From: Rhizobium favelukesii | GTDB lineage: Bacteria; Pseudomonadota; Alphaproteobacteria; Rhizobiales; Rhizobiaceae | NCBI RefSeq assembly: GCF_000577275.2 | Contig: NZ_HG916855.1 | Coordinates: 558,001 to 622,000 of the forward strand | Reading direction: 5' to 3' | Length of the DNA stretch: 64,000 nucleotides | Shown: piece by piece, positions 43,670 through 53,218 of the stretch | Position numbering within the stretch: the stretch's first letter is position 1 | How the letters are laid out: each line of letters starts with the position of its first letter | Made by a program: the position numbers and the translations under genes | Notes under the pieces: model-generated | What the model was told of the DNA's origin: nothing | What the model saw: the letters and a program-made list of their open reading frames with translations, nothing else | Database searches by the model: none

Positions 43670-44833
43670 TCAGATCTCCGTTGGACCTTTTGCCGGCGTC
43701 GTGAACCAATGTGGACCGTCTTCGGTCATATAGATGTGATCCTCTAGTCGAATGCCGAATGCACCGGGAAAGACGATCATTGGCTCGTTCGAAAAGCACA
43801 TGCCGGGAGCAAGTGGTGTTCTGTTACCGCGGACGATGAACGGAGCCTCATGGATTTCGAGGCCAAGGCCATGACCGGCGCGGTGCGGCAAGCCGGGCAG
43901 GCGATAATCCGGGCCAAGGCCATGCTGGGCAAATGCGTTGCGAGCGGCAGCGTCAAGGCTTTCGCAGGGTGCCTCCAGCTTTGCTGCCTCGAACACAGCC
44001 TCCTGCCCCTCACGCTCTATTGCCCAGGCACGCTCGAATTCGCCATCGCCGCCGTCAAGCATGTAAGTGCGCGTCAGATCGGAGTGATATCCGTCAATGC
44101 GGCAGCCTGTATCGACGAGGATGACGTCTCCCGGCTCCAAGATCTGCTCACCATCGGCGCCATGCGGCAGCGATGTCGCCGATCCAAATGACACTATGCA
44201 GAAATTGGAGCCATTGTCGGCACCCGCATCGCGATGCTTTTGGTCGATGAAGCGGGCGACTTCCGACGCGGCAATGCCGGGCGTGATTGTGTCGCGGACT
44301 TCACGGTGGACGCCCAAAGTAATGTTCATCGCATACTGTATCAGCGCAATCTCGCCCGGCGACTTGACCGCCCGTAGCGTGCGCAGGATGGGCCCGCCGT
44401 CGATAAGCCGTGCTGCACCCATCTCTTCGGCGAATGCGTGATAGAAGGCCAAGGGGAGTGCGTCGTCGAGTGAAAGCTTGCCGGATGGGCCGACCAATCG
44501 CGCAACGAGCCCAACGCTATTTTCTTCCTCTTCCCAACTGAGGATGTCGCCGGGCAGGTGGGGCAGTGCTTCAACGCGACTACGTTCGAAGCCGGGGACG
44601 ATGTAGGTGAGTTTCTCGTCCGTCACAACTGCACCGAGCAGCCTCTCGCTAAGATGCCAGACGAGGCCGGTGAAGTAACGCAGGCTCTCACCTGGCCCAA
44701 GGAAGGTAGCCGCAACGCCATTCGCCTGCATGCGGTCACGAAGGCGCGACAGGCGACTGTGACGCTCGCCTTCCTTAATTGCTGCGACGGGATGAGACCA
44801 GACCGAATGTAACACGCTATTATCTACCTGCAA
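43670..44833 (-). CDS. Xaa-Pro aminopeptidase-like M24 metallopeptidase
   Basis: 387 residues. N-terminal creatinase-like domain (about 25-160) and C-terminal pita-bread domain with all five metal ligands visible: D241 (VDTG), D252 (YHSDLTRT), H321 (HRAGHGLG), E350 (SNEPM) and E364 (IRLEDH). It should remove N-terminal residues before proline or act on a related substrate. The start is uncertain: TTG at 44833, or GTG at 44815 after an AGGTAGA. Confidence 0.88.
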   Translation of the reverse strand: MQVDNSVLHSVWSHPVAAIKEGERHSRLSRLRDRMQANGVAATFLGPGESLRYFTGLVWHLSERLLGAVVTDEKLTYIVPGFERSRVEALPHLPGDILSWEEEENSVGLVARLVGPSGKLSLDDALPLAFYHAFAEEMGAARLIDGGPILRTLRAVKSPGEIALIQYAMNITLGVHREVRDTITPGIAASEVARFIDQKHRDAGADNGSNFCIVSFGSATSLPHGADGEQILEPGDVILVDTGCRIDGYHSDLTRTYMLDGGDGEFERAWAIEREGQEAVFEAAKLEAPCESLDAAARNAFAQHGLGPDYRLPGLPHRAGHGLGLEIHEAPFIVRGNRTPLAPGMCFSNEPMIVFPGAFGIRLEDHIYMTEDGPHWFTTPAKGPTEI

Positions 44834-45003
44834 TCAATGCCGAAATGAGACACTCGATTCCAAGCATAGGTCAATTGTAGGCAAATTGTCGACAAGCTTA
44901 TCCCGGGTTGCAACATCCTCATCGGCCAATACACCATCCCCGGTGTCCTTATCGGTAGCCAGACGAGAACCGACTTCGAACGCGGCTATCAGGCGAAATT
45001 CGG

Positions 45004-45424
45004 TCAGAAACCAACGCATTTGCTCGGGGCTTTCTGAGCTGCGTTGTCGGCCTTGTTCGTGTCACCGGACTCTTCGGGGGGCGGCCGCAAGGGGCGTGGC
45101 TTGGTGATCCGCTTGGGGGCAGCGTCTTTCATCTGCATCATCGTAACATGATCGTTCGCCGCATCTGCGATGTTCGCCAAGGCATCCAGTCGGCCAAGCG
45201 CGCGCAGCGCCATCGCCAGAGTGTTGAACGCGATACCTGGGGTCCCCGTTCTCCAATCGGTGCAAGGTGGCCCGAGAGATTCCGATACGTCGTGCAAAGT
45301 CGTCGGCCGCGATCCTCCTGATGCGACGGGCAACGGAGATGTCCTCCCCGATCTTCCGCATGACGCGTTCGATCTGGGGATGGATTGCCCCACCCTTCGT
45401 TTTCCTGATTCCACGGTCATTCAT
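45004..45424 (-). pseudogene. Xre-family HTH regulator, one-base frameshift
   Basis: The first frame, from the ATG at 45424, reads an HTH (SVARRIRRIAADDFARRIG, ISRATLHRLENGDP). After DP the frame should continue GIAFNTLAMALRALGRLDAL, which is present in the next frame: the DNA has one extra C in GACCCC (about 45240). The joined product, about 139 residues, is a normal Xre protein with a Lys/Pro-rich tail ending at 45004. Located 14 bp after the nucleotidyltransferase-fold gene, same strand. Confidence 0.75.
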
Positions 45425-45438
45425 GTCTCACACGCGTG

Positions 45439-46014
45439 CTACGCCTTGACCTTGCCGAGTTCTTCTACCGGAACGCTCATGGCCGCCGCCAGTGCCGCCT
45501 TGCCATGGTCGGGCATGGCCGACCGTCCGGCGATAATGGCCTCCTGCCACGCTTTCCCGCGATCCCATGCCTCTTTGTAGGCATCGGCAAGGAGGCCGCT
45601 TTGCCGCGTCTCTGCGAGCGCCTGTGTGAGCAGCGAGGCTTGCAGGAGGTCCTTTTCCCGCTTTGCCCGCCCGAGCGCGTCTGGGAGCCGTCTGGAGGCC
45701 ACGATGAGCTCGTGGACGGCATACCGTTCGGGAGCCGGGACAATTACGCTCACGCCTTCCCTGTGCAGCAGGACGGTCCTCACAGGCTCGTAGATCAGGT
45801 AATCGAGGAACCGGAGGTTTTCCGCCGACGCCCCGCCGAGGGTGGGCATGTTGTCGAAGTCGAGCATCGTGCGGAGATCTGCTTGACGGACTGCACCGTA
45901 CAACGAGGCGGTCATAGGAGGCTGGCGTCGTATGACGGGTTGGGAATTGCCGCTCGTGGAATACTTTCCGCCTGCCGCTCCAGCACTGGTAGAGGTGTAG
46001 GCGAGTGTGGTCAT
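45439..46014 (-). CDS. GSU2403-type nucleotidyltransferase-fold protein (C-terminal part)
   Basis: 191 residues from the ATG at 46014 (AGGAG upstream). Residues from about 60 match the C-terminal domain of GSU2403-like nucleotidyltransferase proteins: LRFLDYLIYEPVRTVLLHRE, VSVIVPAPERYAVHELIVAS and AKREKDLLQASLLTQALAET. The N-terminal nucleotidyltransferase core with its catalytic GSxxD is not visible, so it may be truncated. Paired with an Xre regulator, the arrangement resembles an AbiE-like toxin-antitoxin locus; that is inference. Confidence 0.65.
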   Translation of the reverse strand: MTTLAYTSTSAGAAGGKYSTSGNSQPVIRRQPPMTASLYGAVRQADLRTMLDFDNMPTLGGASAENLRFLDYLIYEPVRTVLLHREGVSVIVPAPERYAVHELIVASRRLPDALGRAKREKDLLQASLLTQALAETRQSGLLADAYKEAWDRGKAWQEAIIAGRSAMPDHGKAALAAAMSVPVEELGKVKA

Positions 46015-46302
46015 TGATTGAGCGCTCCTATCGGCTTGTCCAAGCAAGCCTCGTAAAAACTTCTGCATCCAGATGGGCAACGCGGCGAGGCCGGCACGCA
46101 GGTCGTCGCGGATCGCGTTTCCATGCTGGGCGCAGATGCCAACAACTGCGCGCCCGCCAGCTTTTGATCGCTCCGGGCTTAAAAACAGGCATTTCCCCGC
46201 GAAAAAGGAAGATCCTATGCGTTGTGCGCATAGGTGGGGTGAGGGATTGTCGCTGTTTTGAACCGATTGAAACATCTATATTCGAATCATCGAAACGACG
46301 CC

Positions 46303-46327
46303 GGAACCAAGCAAGGTTGCTGGCGTC
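46303..46327 (+). promoter_or_regulatory. EcfG-type general stress promoter
   Basis: GGAAC (46303-46307), 16 bp, CGTC (46324-46327): a close match to the alphaproteobacterial EcfG/RpoE4 consensus GGAAC-N16/17-CGTT. It lies 28 bp upstream of the DUF1127 start. Confidence 0.6.
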
Positions 46328-46354
46328 AGACAAGCCTCAGGAAAGGGGATCATC

Positions 46355-46501
46355 ATGAACGTAGCACGCTCTTTCAACAACTGGCGCAAGTTCCGTCAGA
46401 CCGTTACCGAACTTGGCCGCATGTCCAGCCGCGAACTGCAGGACCTCGGTATTGACCGCGCCGACATCCGCAGCGTTGCCCGCGCATCGATCGCGCGCTA
46501 A
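46355..46501 (+). CDS. DUF1127 small protein
   Basis: 48 residues: FNNWRKFRQTVTELGRMSSR, then ELQDLGIDRADI, the YjiS-like DUF1127 signature, Arg-rich. AAAGGGG precedes the ATG. In Rhodobacter a DUF1127 protein (CcaF1) is cotranscribed with CCUCCUCCC-loop sRNAs and binds RNA; here the same order is seen, with the RNA cluster 190 bp downstream. Expression probably follows the EcfG-like promoter just upstream. Confidence 0.85.
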   Translation: MNVARSFNNWRKFRQTVTELGRMSSRELQDLGIDRADIRSVARASIAR

Positions 46502-46532
46502 CCGCACAGCATTTGGTCTTTAAGACTGCTCG

Positions 46533-46559
46533 ACGCCCGCTGATGACGCGGGCGTTTTT
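46533..46559 (+). terminator. Rho-independent terminator after DUF1127 gene
   Basis: 8-bp perfect stem ACGCCCGC / GCGGGCGT with a seven-base loop, followed by TTTT. Ends 58 bp after the stop codon, so the RNA cluster beyond would need read-through or its own promoter. Confidence 0.88.
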
Positions 46560-46690
46560 GCGTTGATCGTCCGCGTCTAAGATCGGTTGGATCCTTGCTC
46601 TGTTCGTCAGCCTTTCCGACTTGTATTTTTTGCATAGCTGCAGTGCAGCATAAGGCATTGGCACGGTTTATGGTCGGTGTATGATGACAG

Positions 46691-46850
46691 CCATCGAAGC
46701 GATGCACCTCCTCCCGCAAAGCTTCGAGTTTCAGACGGCCCACTCCTCCTCCCAAGGGCGTCTGTAGGAACGGCGGCACTCCTCCTCCCAGTCGCTGTTC
46801 GGTTCTTTTCGAAAAGCCTGCCGCACCTCCTCCCGCGGCAGGCTTTTTCG
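46691..46850 (+). ncRNA. Cuckoo-type RNA cluster with four anti-Shine-Dalgarno loops
   Basis: Four consecutive hairpins each present CCTCCTCCC in the loop: stems TCGAAGC/GCTTCGA (46694-46727), CAGACG/CGTCTG (46732-46764), AACGGCG/CGCTGTT (46769-46799) and a 13-bp AAAAGCCTGCCGC stem (46812-46847) ending in T residues, which doubles as terminator. Loops at 46707, 46745, 46781 and 46826. This matches alphaproteobacterial cuckoo/CcsR RNAs, which are stress-induced and can pair with Shine-Dalgarno or anti-SD-like targets. Whether it is one transcript or two cannot be told. Confidence 0.88.
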
Positions 46851-47424
46851 TTTTCGGAGCCTTGGTTCCCGCACTAGGTTGCGATCGAGTTGTCGCTGTT
46901 CCTGCGTCGCGTCGCGGGCTGAGGTTGTGTGTTCGGAAAGCGCATTCGGATCTGCAGATTATTCTGGGTCCCGGCTATGCCGATCGGCCACCCGGAGCCG
47001 ATCGTTATCTCGTGAGGCTTTCCAAACCTTTCACTCAAGGCCAATCGGAAAGCGCTATTTTCGGGAGCCGTCAAAAGCAAGCGGCCGTTTGCCCTGCCAA
47101 GCGCTGTTCAATAAATCGAGGGATTGCGCTTGCCCAGCGACGGGCCTGGCCGCTCAAGCCTTGTCAGCGCAGCAGATCGCTATAATCCATTTACGTGATG
47201 ATATGATCGGTCATCAAACACCCTCATGGCTTTGCATCATGTCGCCGGCTCGGCCGTCGCAAGAACCTTCAGCGGAGAGACCATTGAAGCAATCTGGAAA
47301 CGTTAAGCCGTTGTACCGAGAGTCGGGACATTCGGCGGAGGAGCGCGGTGCTCTTTTCGACTACGCGTTTGAAGCTGCGCTGGTTGGCTAGTCCTTCTGG
47401 CAAGATCATCAAGGATCGACTTCC
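46851..47424. other. Gene-poor region
   Basis: About 570 bp. A short plus-strand frame at 47285-47391 (ESGHSAEERGALFDYAFEAA) is protein-like but has no family. No repeat or RNA recognised beyond the cuckoo cluster. Confidence 0.3.
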
Positions 47425-47604
47425 CTAATAGCGAAAGGAGAGCGTAATTGAGTCGAAATTTGCGATCGGGACTTGAAATCGCGTGTTTCCGAAGCCCATG
47501 CCCAGCGGACTCGCCATATAAGCAAGGGGCATTGCGCGAAGATAAGATTGCGGCTGGAACTGGAGGGCGAGTGCGTTGACGATCTTCGGATCGAGCTTCA
47601 CGAC
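47425..47604 (-). pseudogene. Possible outer-membrane protein C-terminal remnant
   Basis: The minus strand reads VKLDPKIVNALALQFQPQSY and later a terminal strand ITLSFRY with an aromatic last residue, the usual end of a beta-barrel outer-membrane protein. No upstream barrel is present, so at best a fragment. Confidence 0.3.
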
Positions 47605-47904
47605 TGATCGAAATCCCGCGGAGCAGCCTCAATGACTTCATCGATTCTGCCTTGAGCGCATCGAGGGGCGATCCGCCGATGCTCGGTCATTTTTGAATCA
47701 GCCATTGCTACGCCGCGCCCGATCGTCATCGCTGCCGCTCCCGTCGACCACCGAAGCGCAAGGTGACGGGCAGCGGCGCCGTTCCAGGGCCGATTTTTGA
47801 TGCGGTGCAGCAACGAACCTGTCTTGACTGGTCATATTTTTCGCGGCTCCATGAGAACTGATCTGCTGGACCAACCAGTGGGTCAGTTGGGGGTGAAGAC
47901 GGTG
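47605..47904. other. Upstream region of the GntR regulator
   Basis: About 300 bp with the promoter of the carbon operon. A direct/inverted motif CTGGACCAACCAG at about 47868-47880 could be an operator. No gene supported. Confidence 0.35.
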
Positions 47905-48681
47905 ATGGACGACAGCCCGATACTCACGCAGATGCCAAAGGTCGGGCAGAGTCTCGACCGGCGCACGGCTCGTGACCTCATCGCCGACAAGCTGATGGTG
48001 CTAATCGCCACCAACATGCTGCGCCCCGGCGACGTCTTGCCGGGTGAACGGGAACTCGCCAATGTGCTTCATGTCAGCCGCGAGACTGTGCGCGGTGCCA
48101 TCCAGACGCTCGCCGCGCGCGGCTTCGTCGAGGTGTCTCAGGGCAGCCGCACGCGGGTCTGCGATGTCGATCTGAGCCATCTGACCGTTACCATCGCTTC
48201 GCCCAACGCCATCGACAGCTATGATCTCGACGATGTTCATGCGGCCCGGCTGCATATCGAGCTGAAGGTCGTCGGCGATGCGGCCGATCGGATTGATGAA
48301 GAGACGCTGGGCAAGCTCAAAAGCCTGCTCGAAGCGCAGAAGCTTTGTGGCGATGACGCCATGCGCTTCCTGATCTGCGACCGCGAATTCCACATCGGGA
48401 TCTATCGGGCTTGCGGAAACCCGCTGCTCTCCGATTTCGTCACCGATCTCTACACGTACATGATGGACTACCGGCGCAGCGCGATGTCACGGCCGGGCGC
48501 TATCGATGCCAGCTATGACGACCACGCCGAGATCGTGAAGGCACTGGAGCGGCGCGACCGGGAGACGGTGATCGCCGCATTTCGCCAGCATCTCACCCGG
48601 ATCTACGACACGACGAAGGAACTGGTTGGCGGCAGTGCGCAGAAAAAACGGGAAAAGAACAAGAGCGGGACGGCAGGCTGA
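47905..48681 (+). CDS. FadR/GntR-family transcriptional regulator
   Basis: 258 residues from the ATG at 47905 (upstream ATGs at 47851 and 47797 are in frame but less supported). Winged HTH at about 25-90 (LRPGDVLPGERELANVLHVS, RETVRGAIQTLAARGFVEV), then an FCD effector domain with the metal/ligand histidines in REFHIGIYRACGNP and DDHAEIVKAL. First gene of the operon that runs to 55067; probably its repressor, released by a sugar acid. Confidence 0.88.
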   Translation: MDDSPILTQMPKVGQSLDRRTARDLIADKLMVLIATNMLRPGDVLPGERELANVLHVSRETVRGAIQTLAARGFVEVSQGSRTRVCDVDLSHLTVTIASPNAIDSYDLDDVHAARLHIELKVVGDAADRIDEETLGKLKSLLEAQKLCGDDAMRFLICDREFHIGIYRACGNPLLSDFVTDLYTYMMDYRRSAMSRPGAIDASYDDHAEIVKALERRDRETVIAAFRQHLTRIYDTTKELVGGSAQKKREKNKSGTAG

Positions 48682-48721
48682 TGCGGCTGAGCCGGGCAGC
48701 AGACGGGGAGGTTCGCCGGAA

Positions 48722-49705
48722 ATGCATGTGATGGTGATTGGAGCGGCCGGGATGGTCGGCCGCAAGCTGGTGGAGAAGTTCGCCTCAGAGGAAGGCGCGC
48801 TTGGCTACGATATTTCCAGGCTAACGCTGGTGGATGTGATCGAGCCGCCAGTGCCTCAAGGGCTGTCGCCGGTCGCGAAGGCACTCGCGCTTGATCTTTC
48901 AACCGAGGACGCCGCCGGGAAACTGGTCGCTTTGCGCCCCGACGTGATCTTCCATCTCGCGGCGATCGTTTCCGGTGAGGCCGAGGCTGATTTCGACAAG
49001 GGCTACAAGGTCAATCTTGACGGAACGCGGGCGCTCTTCGAGGCGATCCGCCATGAGGGTTTGCGAGAGCCCTATGTTCCGCGCGTCATCTTCGCCTCGT
49101 CGATCGCCGTTTTCGGAAAGCCTTTCCCTGAAAAGATCGGCGACGAGTTCTTTACCACGCCACTGACGAGCTACGGCACGCAAAAGGCGATCTGCGAACT
49201 GCTTCTCGCCGACTATTCGAGGCGCGGCATTTTCGATGGCGTCGGCATCCGCCTGCCGACGATCTGCATCCGCCCCGGCAAACCCAACAAGGCGGCGTCC
49301 GGCTTCTTTTCCAATATTCTCCGCGAGCCGCTGGCAGGTCAGGAGGCGGTATTGCCGGTGGACGAGAACGTGCGCCACTGGTTTGCAAGCCCGCGTTCGG
49401 CGGTCGATTTCTTCATTCATGCCGCGCGGATGGATACGTCCGCGATCGGCCCGAGACGCAATCTGACTATGCCTGGCCTTTCTGCCCTTGTTGGTGAAGA
49501 GATCGAGGCGCTCCGGCGTGTGGCCGGTGAGAAGGCGGTCAAGCTCATCCGCCGTGAGCCCGACCCGGTTATCCGCTCGATTGTTTCAGGCTGGGCGACC
49601 GATTTCGACGCGCGGCGTGCTTGCGAACTGGGTTTCAAAGCCGAAACCAACTTCGACGAGATCATCAGGATACATATCGAAGACGAACTCGCAGGAGATA
49701 TCTGA
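48722..49705 (+). CDS. denD: D-erythronate dehydrogenase-like NAD-dependent epimerase/dehydratase
   Basis: 327 residues from the ATG at 48722. Extended [13 protein letters not shown] (7-16), [20 protein letters not shown], then [13 protein letters not shown] giving the YxxxK pair. The whole sequence follows the DenD family, which oxidises D-erythronate or related four-carbon acids. Coupled with a second SDR (stop and start one base apart) and a CUT1 transporter. The substrate is inferred from family. Confidence 0.85.
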   Translation: MHVMVIGAAGMVGRKLVEKFASEEGALGYDISRLTLVDVIEPPVPQGLSPVAKALALDLSTEDAAGKLVALRPDVIFHLAAIVSGEAEADFDKGYKVNLDGTRALFEAIRHEGLREPYVPRVIFASSIAVFGKPFPEKIGDEFFTTPLTSYGTQKAICELLLADYSRRGIFDGVGIRLPTICIRPGKPNKAASGFFSNILREPLAGQEAVLPVDENVRHWFASPRSAVDFFIHAARMDTSAIGPRRNLTMPGLSALVGEEIEALRRVAGEKAVKLIRREPDPVIRSIVSGWATDFDARRACELGFKAETNFDEIIRIHIEDELAGDI

Positions 49706-49706
49706 G

Positions 49707-50483
49707 ATGGTCCGCGCTTTGAAATCCGGCGAAGGCAAGATCGCATTGGTGACGGGCGGCGGCACGGGCGTGGGACGCGGCATCGCCGAGGCCTTAAGCG
49801 CGGAGGGGTATACCGTCGTCATCACCGGCCGGCGCGCCGACGTGCTCGATAAAGCCGCTGGCGACATAGCAGCGCAAACGGGAGGAGCCGTGCAGGCGAT
49901 AGTCGCAGATATCGGCGACCCGGCTGCGGTCGCTCGCCTTTTCGAAGCGATCCGCACGCAGTTCGGCCGGCTCGACCTCTTGGTCAACAATGCCGGTTCC
50001 ACCGTGCCGCCAGTGTCGCTGGAAGATGTGACCTTCGAGCAATGGAGCGGTATTCTTGCCGCCAACCTCACGGGTGCCTTTCTCTGCACACAGCAGGCGT
50101 TCCGGCTGATGAAGGCGCAGGCGCCGCGCGGCGGGCGGATTATCAATAACGGCTCGATTTCGGCCCAGACGCCACGGCCGAACTCCGCGCCTTACACCGC
50201 AACCAAACATGCGATCACCGGGCTGACCAAGTCGACCGCACTCGACGGGCGCAAATATGACATCGCCTGCGGCCAGATCGATATCGGCAATGCCGCAACC
50301 GACATGACGTCGAAGATGAATTCCGGGGTGTTGCAGGCCAATGGCGAGACCGCCAGTGAGCCGACGATCCCGGTCGCGCATATCGCCGAGGCCGTTGTCT
50401 ACATGGCAAGCCTGCCGCTCGAAGCGAATGTGCTGACGATGACGGTCATGGCGACGAAGATGCCGTTGGTGGGGCGAGGGTAA
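49707..50483 (+). CDS. SDR family oxidoreductase
   Basis: 258 residues from the ATG at 49707 (AGGAG upstream). Motifs [10 protein letters not shown] (15-24), [18 protein letters not shown] terminus MPLVGRG unusual but complete. Probably acts on the same carbon source as the dehydrogenase before it; substrate unknown. Confidence 0.85.
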   Translation: MVRALKSGEGKIALVTGGGTGVGRGIAEALSAEGYTVVITGRRADVLDKAAGDIAAQTGGAVQAIVADIGDPAAVARLFEAIRTQFGRLDLLVNNAGSTVPPVSLEDVTFEQWSGILAANLTGAFLCTQQAFRLMKAQAPRGGRIINNGSISAQTPRPNSAPYTATKHAITGLTKSTALDGRKYDIACGQIDIGNAATDMTSKMNSGVLQANGETASEPTIPVAHIAEAVVYMASLPLEANVLTMTVMATKMPLVGRG

Positions 50484-50581
50484 GGGCAGTCGAGAGGGAA
50501 CCGGACGGTGTCTGAGAACGGCATGAGGAAGCCGCCGGACAATCCGCCGATTGCAGATGAAATTCACAGGGAGGAAAGCAT

Positions 50582-51649
50582 ATGGCAGGCGTTGACTTCG
50601 TCGATGTCAGAAAATCATTCGGAGCCATTCCCGTCATCAAGGGCGTGAACATCGAAATCGAGGATGGCGAATTCGTCATCCTTGTCGGCCCCTCGGGCTG
50701 CGGGAAATCGACGCTTCTGCGAATGCTGGCCGGGCTTGAAAACATTTCGGCAGGCGAGATCCTCATCGGCGACAAGGTGGTCAACGCCCTGCCGCCCAAA
50801 AATCGGGATATCGCCATGGTGTTCCAGAACTATGCGCTCTACCCGCATATGACGGTCGCCGACAATATGGCTTTCTCCCTGATGCTGAACGGCTCGCCGA
50901 AAGCCGAGATCGAGAAGCGCGTCGGTACCGCGGCCGGAATTTTGGGACTTTCCAAGCTGCTCGACCGCTATCCGCGCCAGCTCTCCGGCGGCCAGCGCCA
51001 GCGCGTGGCCATGGGCAGGGCGATCGTGCGTGATCCGCAGGTGTTTCTCTTCGACGAACCGCTGTCCAACCTCGATGCGAAACTGCGCGTAGCAATGCGC
51101 GCCGAGATCAAGGAACTGCACCAGCGGCTGAAAACGACGACCGTCTACGTCACGCATGACCAGATCGAGGCGATGACCATGGCCGACAAGATCGTCGTCA
51201 TGCATGACGGCATTGTCGAGCAGATCGGTTCCCCGCTTGATCTCTATGACAGCCCCGCCAATCTTTTCGTCGCCGGTTTTATTGGCTCGCCGGCGATGAA
51301 CATGATCAAGGGCCGGCTCGATCCGCAAAATCCAAACAGCTTCATCGCAACCGATGGCACGGCGCTGCCGGTCGCGCGGCCGCCCTCGGCGGGACGAGGG
51401 CGCGATCTCATTTACGGCCTGCGGCCGGAATATATGTCGCTCGACCCGAACGGGTTTGCCGCCAGTGTCGCGGTTATCGAGCCCACCGGCTACGAAACGC
51501 AGATGATCGTGCGCTTCGGCGGAACCGACGTCACCTGTATTTTCCGCGAACGCGTGAACGTGCGGCCGGGAGAGGCAATCCACCTGTCGATCGATGCCAA
51601 TCACGTTCACCTGTTCGATGCCGAAACCGGAGCCCGGCTGATCGACTGA
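50582..51649 (+). CDS. CUT1 ABC transporter ATP-binding protein (MalK/UgpC-like)
   Basis: 355 residues. ATPase domain with Walker A GPSGCGKS, signature LSGGQRQR, Walker B FLFDEPLSNLDA and the long C-terminal TOBE/OB domain (about 240-355) that marks sugar-type MalK proteins. Energises the transporter encoded by the next three genes. Confidence 0.93.
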   Translation: MAGVDFVDVRKSFGAIPVIKGVNIEIEDGEFVILVGPSGCGKSTLLRMLAGLENISAGEILIGDKVVNALPPKNRDIAMVFQNYALYPHMTVADNMAFSLMLNGSPKAEIEKRVGTAAGILGLSKLLDRYPRQLSGGQRQRVAMGRAIVRDPQVFLFDEPLSNLDAKLRVAMRAEIKELHQRLKTTTVYVTHDQIEAMTMADKIVVMHDGIVEQIGSPLDLYDSPANLFVAGFIGSPAMNMIKGRLDPQNPNSFIATDGTALPVARPPSAGRGRDLIYGLRPEYMSLDPNGFAASVAVIEPTGYETQMIVRFGGTDVTCIFRERVNVRPGEAIHLSIDANHVHLFDAETGARLID

Positions 51650-51805
51650 TACCGCCCCGTTTCCGCTGCGCGAGGGAAGAGGAGCCCTGACGCATCCGGT
51701 TTCGGGGCCGGCGTTTCCGGCAGTGCCGGAAGCCATTGCCGCCGCATTCGCCAAACGGGACGGCGGGTGCCGGTACGGACATGTCCCGTGCCACGAAGGA
51801 GGAGC

Positions 51806-53125
51806 ATGATGACTTTCAAGAGACGTGATTTTCTTACCGCATCCGCCGCGGTCGCGGGCATGGCCGGTCTTTCGCCTTTCGGCATCCGTCCGTCTTTCGC
51901 TCAAGGGGCGGAACCGGCTTACAAGCCGGAGGAAGGCGCAAGCCTGAGGCTGTTGCGCTGGACGCCCTTCGTCAAGGGCGACGAGGATGCATGGCTTGCC
52001 AATACCGCGAAATTCACGGAAACGACCGGGGTTGCGGTCCGCATCGACAAGGAAAGCTGGGAGGACATTCGCCCGAAGGCCGCGGTCGCCGCGAATGTCG
52101 GGTCCGGGCCGGATCTGGTGATGTGCTGGTTTGACGACGCCCACCAATACCCGGATAAACTTGTCGATCTGACCGAGCTCGCCAACTATCTCGGCGGCAA
52201 ATATGGCGGATGGTACGATGGCGTGAAGGGCTATGCTTCACGCGGCGACAAGTTCATCGCCATGCCGCTGACGGCCATCGGCAACGCGGTGTGCTACCGC
52301 GACAGTCATATGAAGGCGGCCGGCTTCAGCGACTTCCCGAAGGATACCGATGGCTTCCTCGAACTCTGCAAGGCCATGAAGGCCAAGGGAACGCCCGCCG
52401 GATTTCCGCACGGCAAGGCCGTCGGCGACGGCAACAATTATGCCCATTGGCTGCTCTGGAGCCATGGCGGCAAGATGGTCGACGAGGGCGGCAAGGTCGT
52501 TATCAACAGTCCCGAAACGGTGAAGGCGGTCAACTACGCCAAGGCGCTTTACGAGACCTTCATTCCCGGCACCGAGAGCTGGCTCGACATCAACAACAAC
52601 CGCGCTTTCCTCGCAGGCCAGGTATCGCTGACGGCCAACGGCGTCTCGCTCTACTATGCGTCGAAGAAGGATCCGGCAATGGCGGAACTCTCCGCCGACA
52701 TCCGTACCACGAACTTCCCCGTCGGTCCGGTCGGCCAGAGCGTCGAACTGCATCAGACGAGCTCGCTGCTTTTGTTCAACCACACGAAATATCCCGAGGC
52801 GGCCAAGGCCTACATCAAGTTCATGATGGAGGCCGACCAGATGAATGCCTGGATCACAGGTTCCAGCGCCTATTGCTGCCAGCCGCTCAAGGCCTTCGCC
52901 AGCAATCCCGTCTGGACGTCCGACCCGATCCACGCGCCCTATGCGCGCGCTTCCGAAACGCTGCGTCCCAACGGCTATGCCGGGCCGCTCGGCTATGCCT
53001 CCGCCGGTGTGATGGCCGACTATGTGCTGGTCGACATGTTCGCGACCGCCGTCACGGGGCAGAAGACACCGGAAGAGGCGATAGCCGAGGCTGAGCGCCG
53101 GGCAAACCGCTATTACCGGGTCTGA
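51806..53125 (+). CDS. CUT1 extracellular sugar-binding protein, Tat-type signal
   Basis: 439 residues from the ATG at 51806 (AAGGAGG upstream). Twin-arginine-like N terminus (FKRRDFLTASAAVAG) with hydrophobic segment and FAQG cleavage site. Then a sugar-binding family 1 fold (LRLLRWTPFVKGDEDAW, DLVMCWFDDAHQYPDK, YKA/FIPGTESWLD). Delivers ligand to the two permeases encoded next. Confidence 0.9.
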   Translation: MMTFKRRDFLTASAAVAGMAGLSPFGIRPSFAQGAEPAYKPEEGASLRLLRWTPFVKGDEDAWLANTAKFTETTGVAVRIDKESWEDIRPKAAVAANVGSGPDLVMCWFDDAHQYPDKLVDLTELANYLGGKYGGWYDGVKGYASRGDKFIAMPLTAIGNAVCYRDSHMKAAGFSDFPKDTDGFLELCKAMKAKGTPAGFPHGKAVGDGNNYAHWLLWSHGGKMVDEGGKVVINSPETVKAVNYAKALYETFIPGTESWLDINNNRAFLAGQVSLTANGVSLYYASKKDPAMAELSADIRTTNFPVGPVGQSVELHQTSSLLLFNHTKYPEAAKAYIKFMMEADQMNAWITGSSAYCCQPLKAFASNPVWTSDPIHAPYARASETLRPNGYAGPLGYASAGVMADYVLVDMFATAVTGQKTPEEAIAEAERRANRYYRV

Positions 53126-53218
53126 ACCGGCGGCAGCCGCATGGCCGCCCAGATAGGGTATCGGCGGAATTGCTCCCGCCGGTCCCCATTCCCCAATTCG
53201 TCATACGGGAGATGACCG

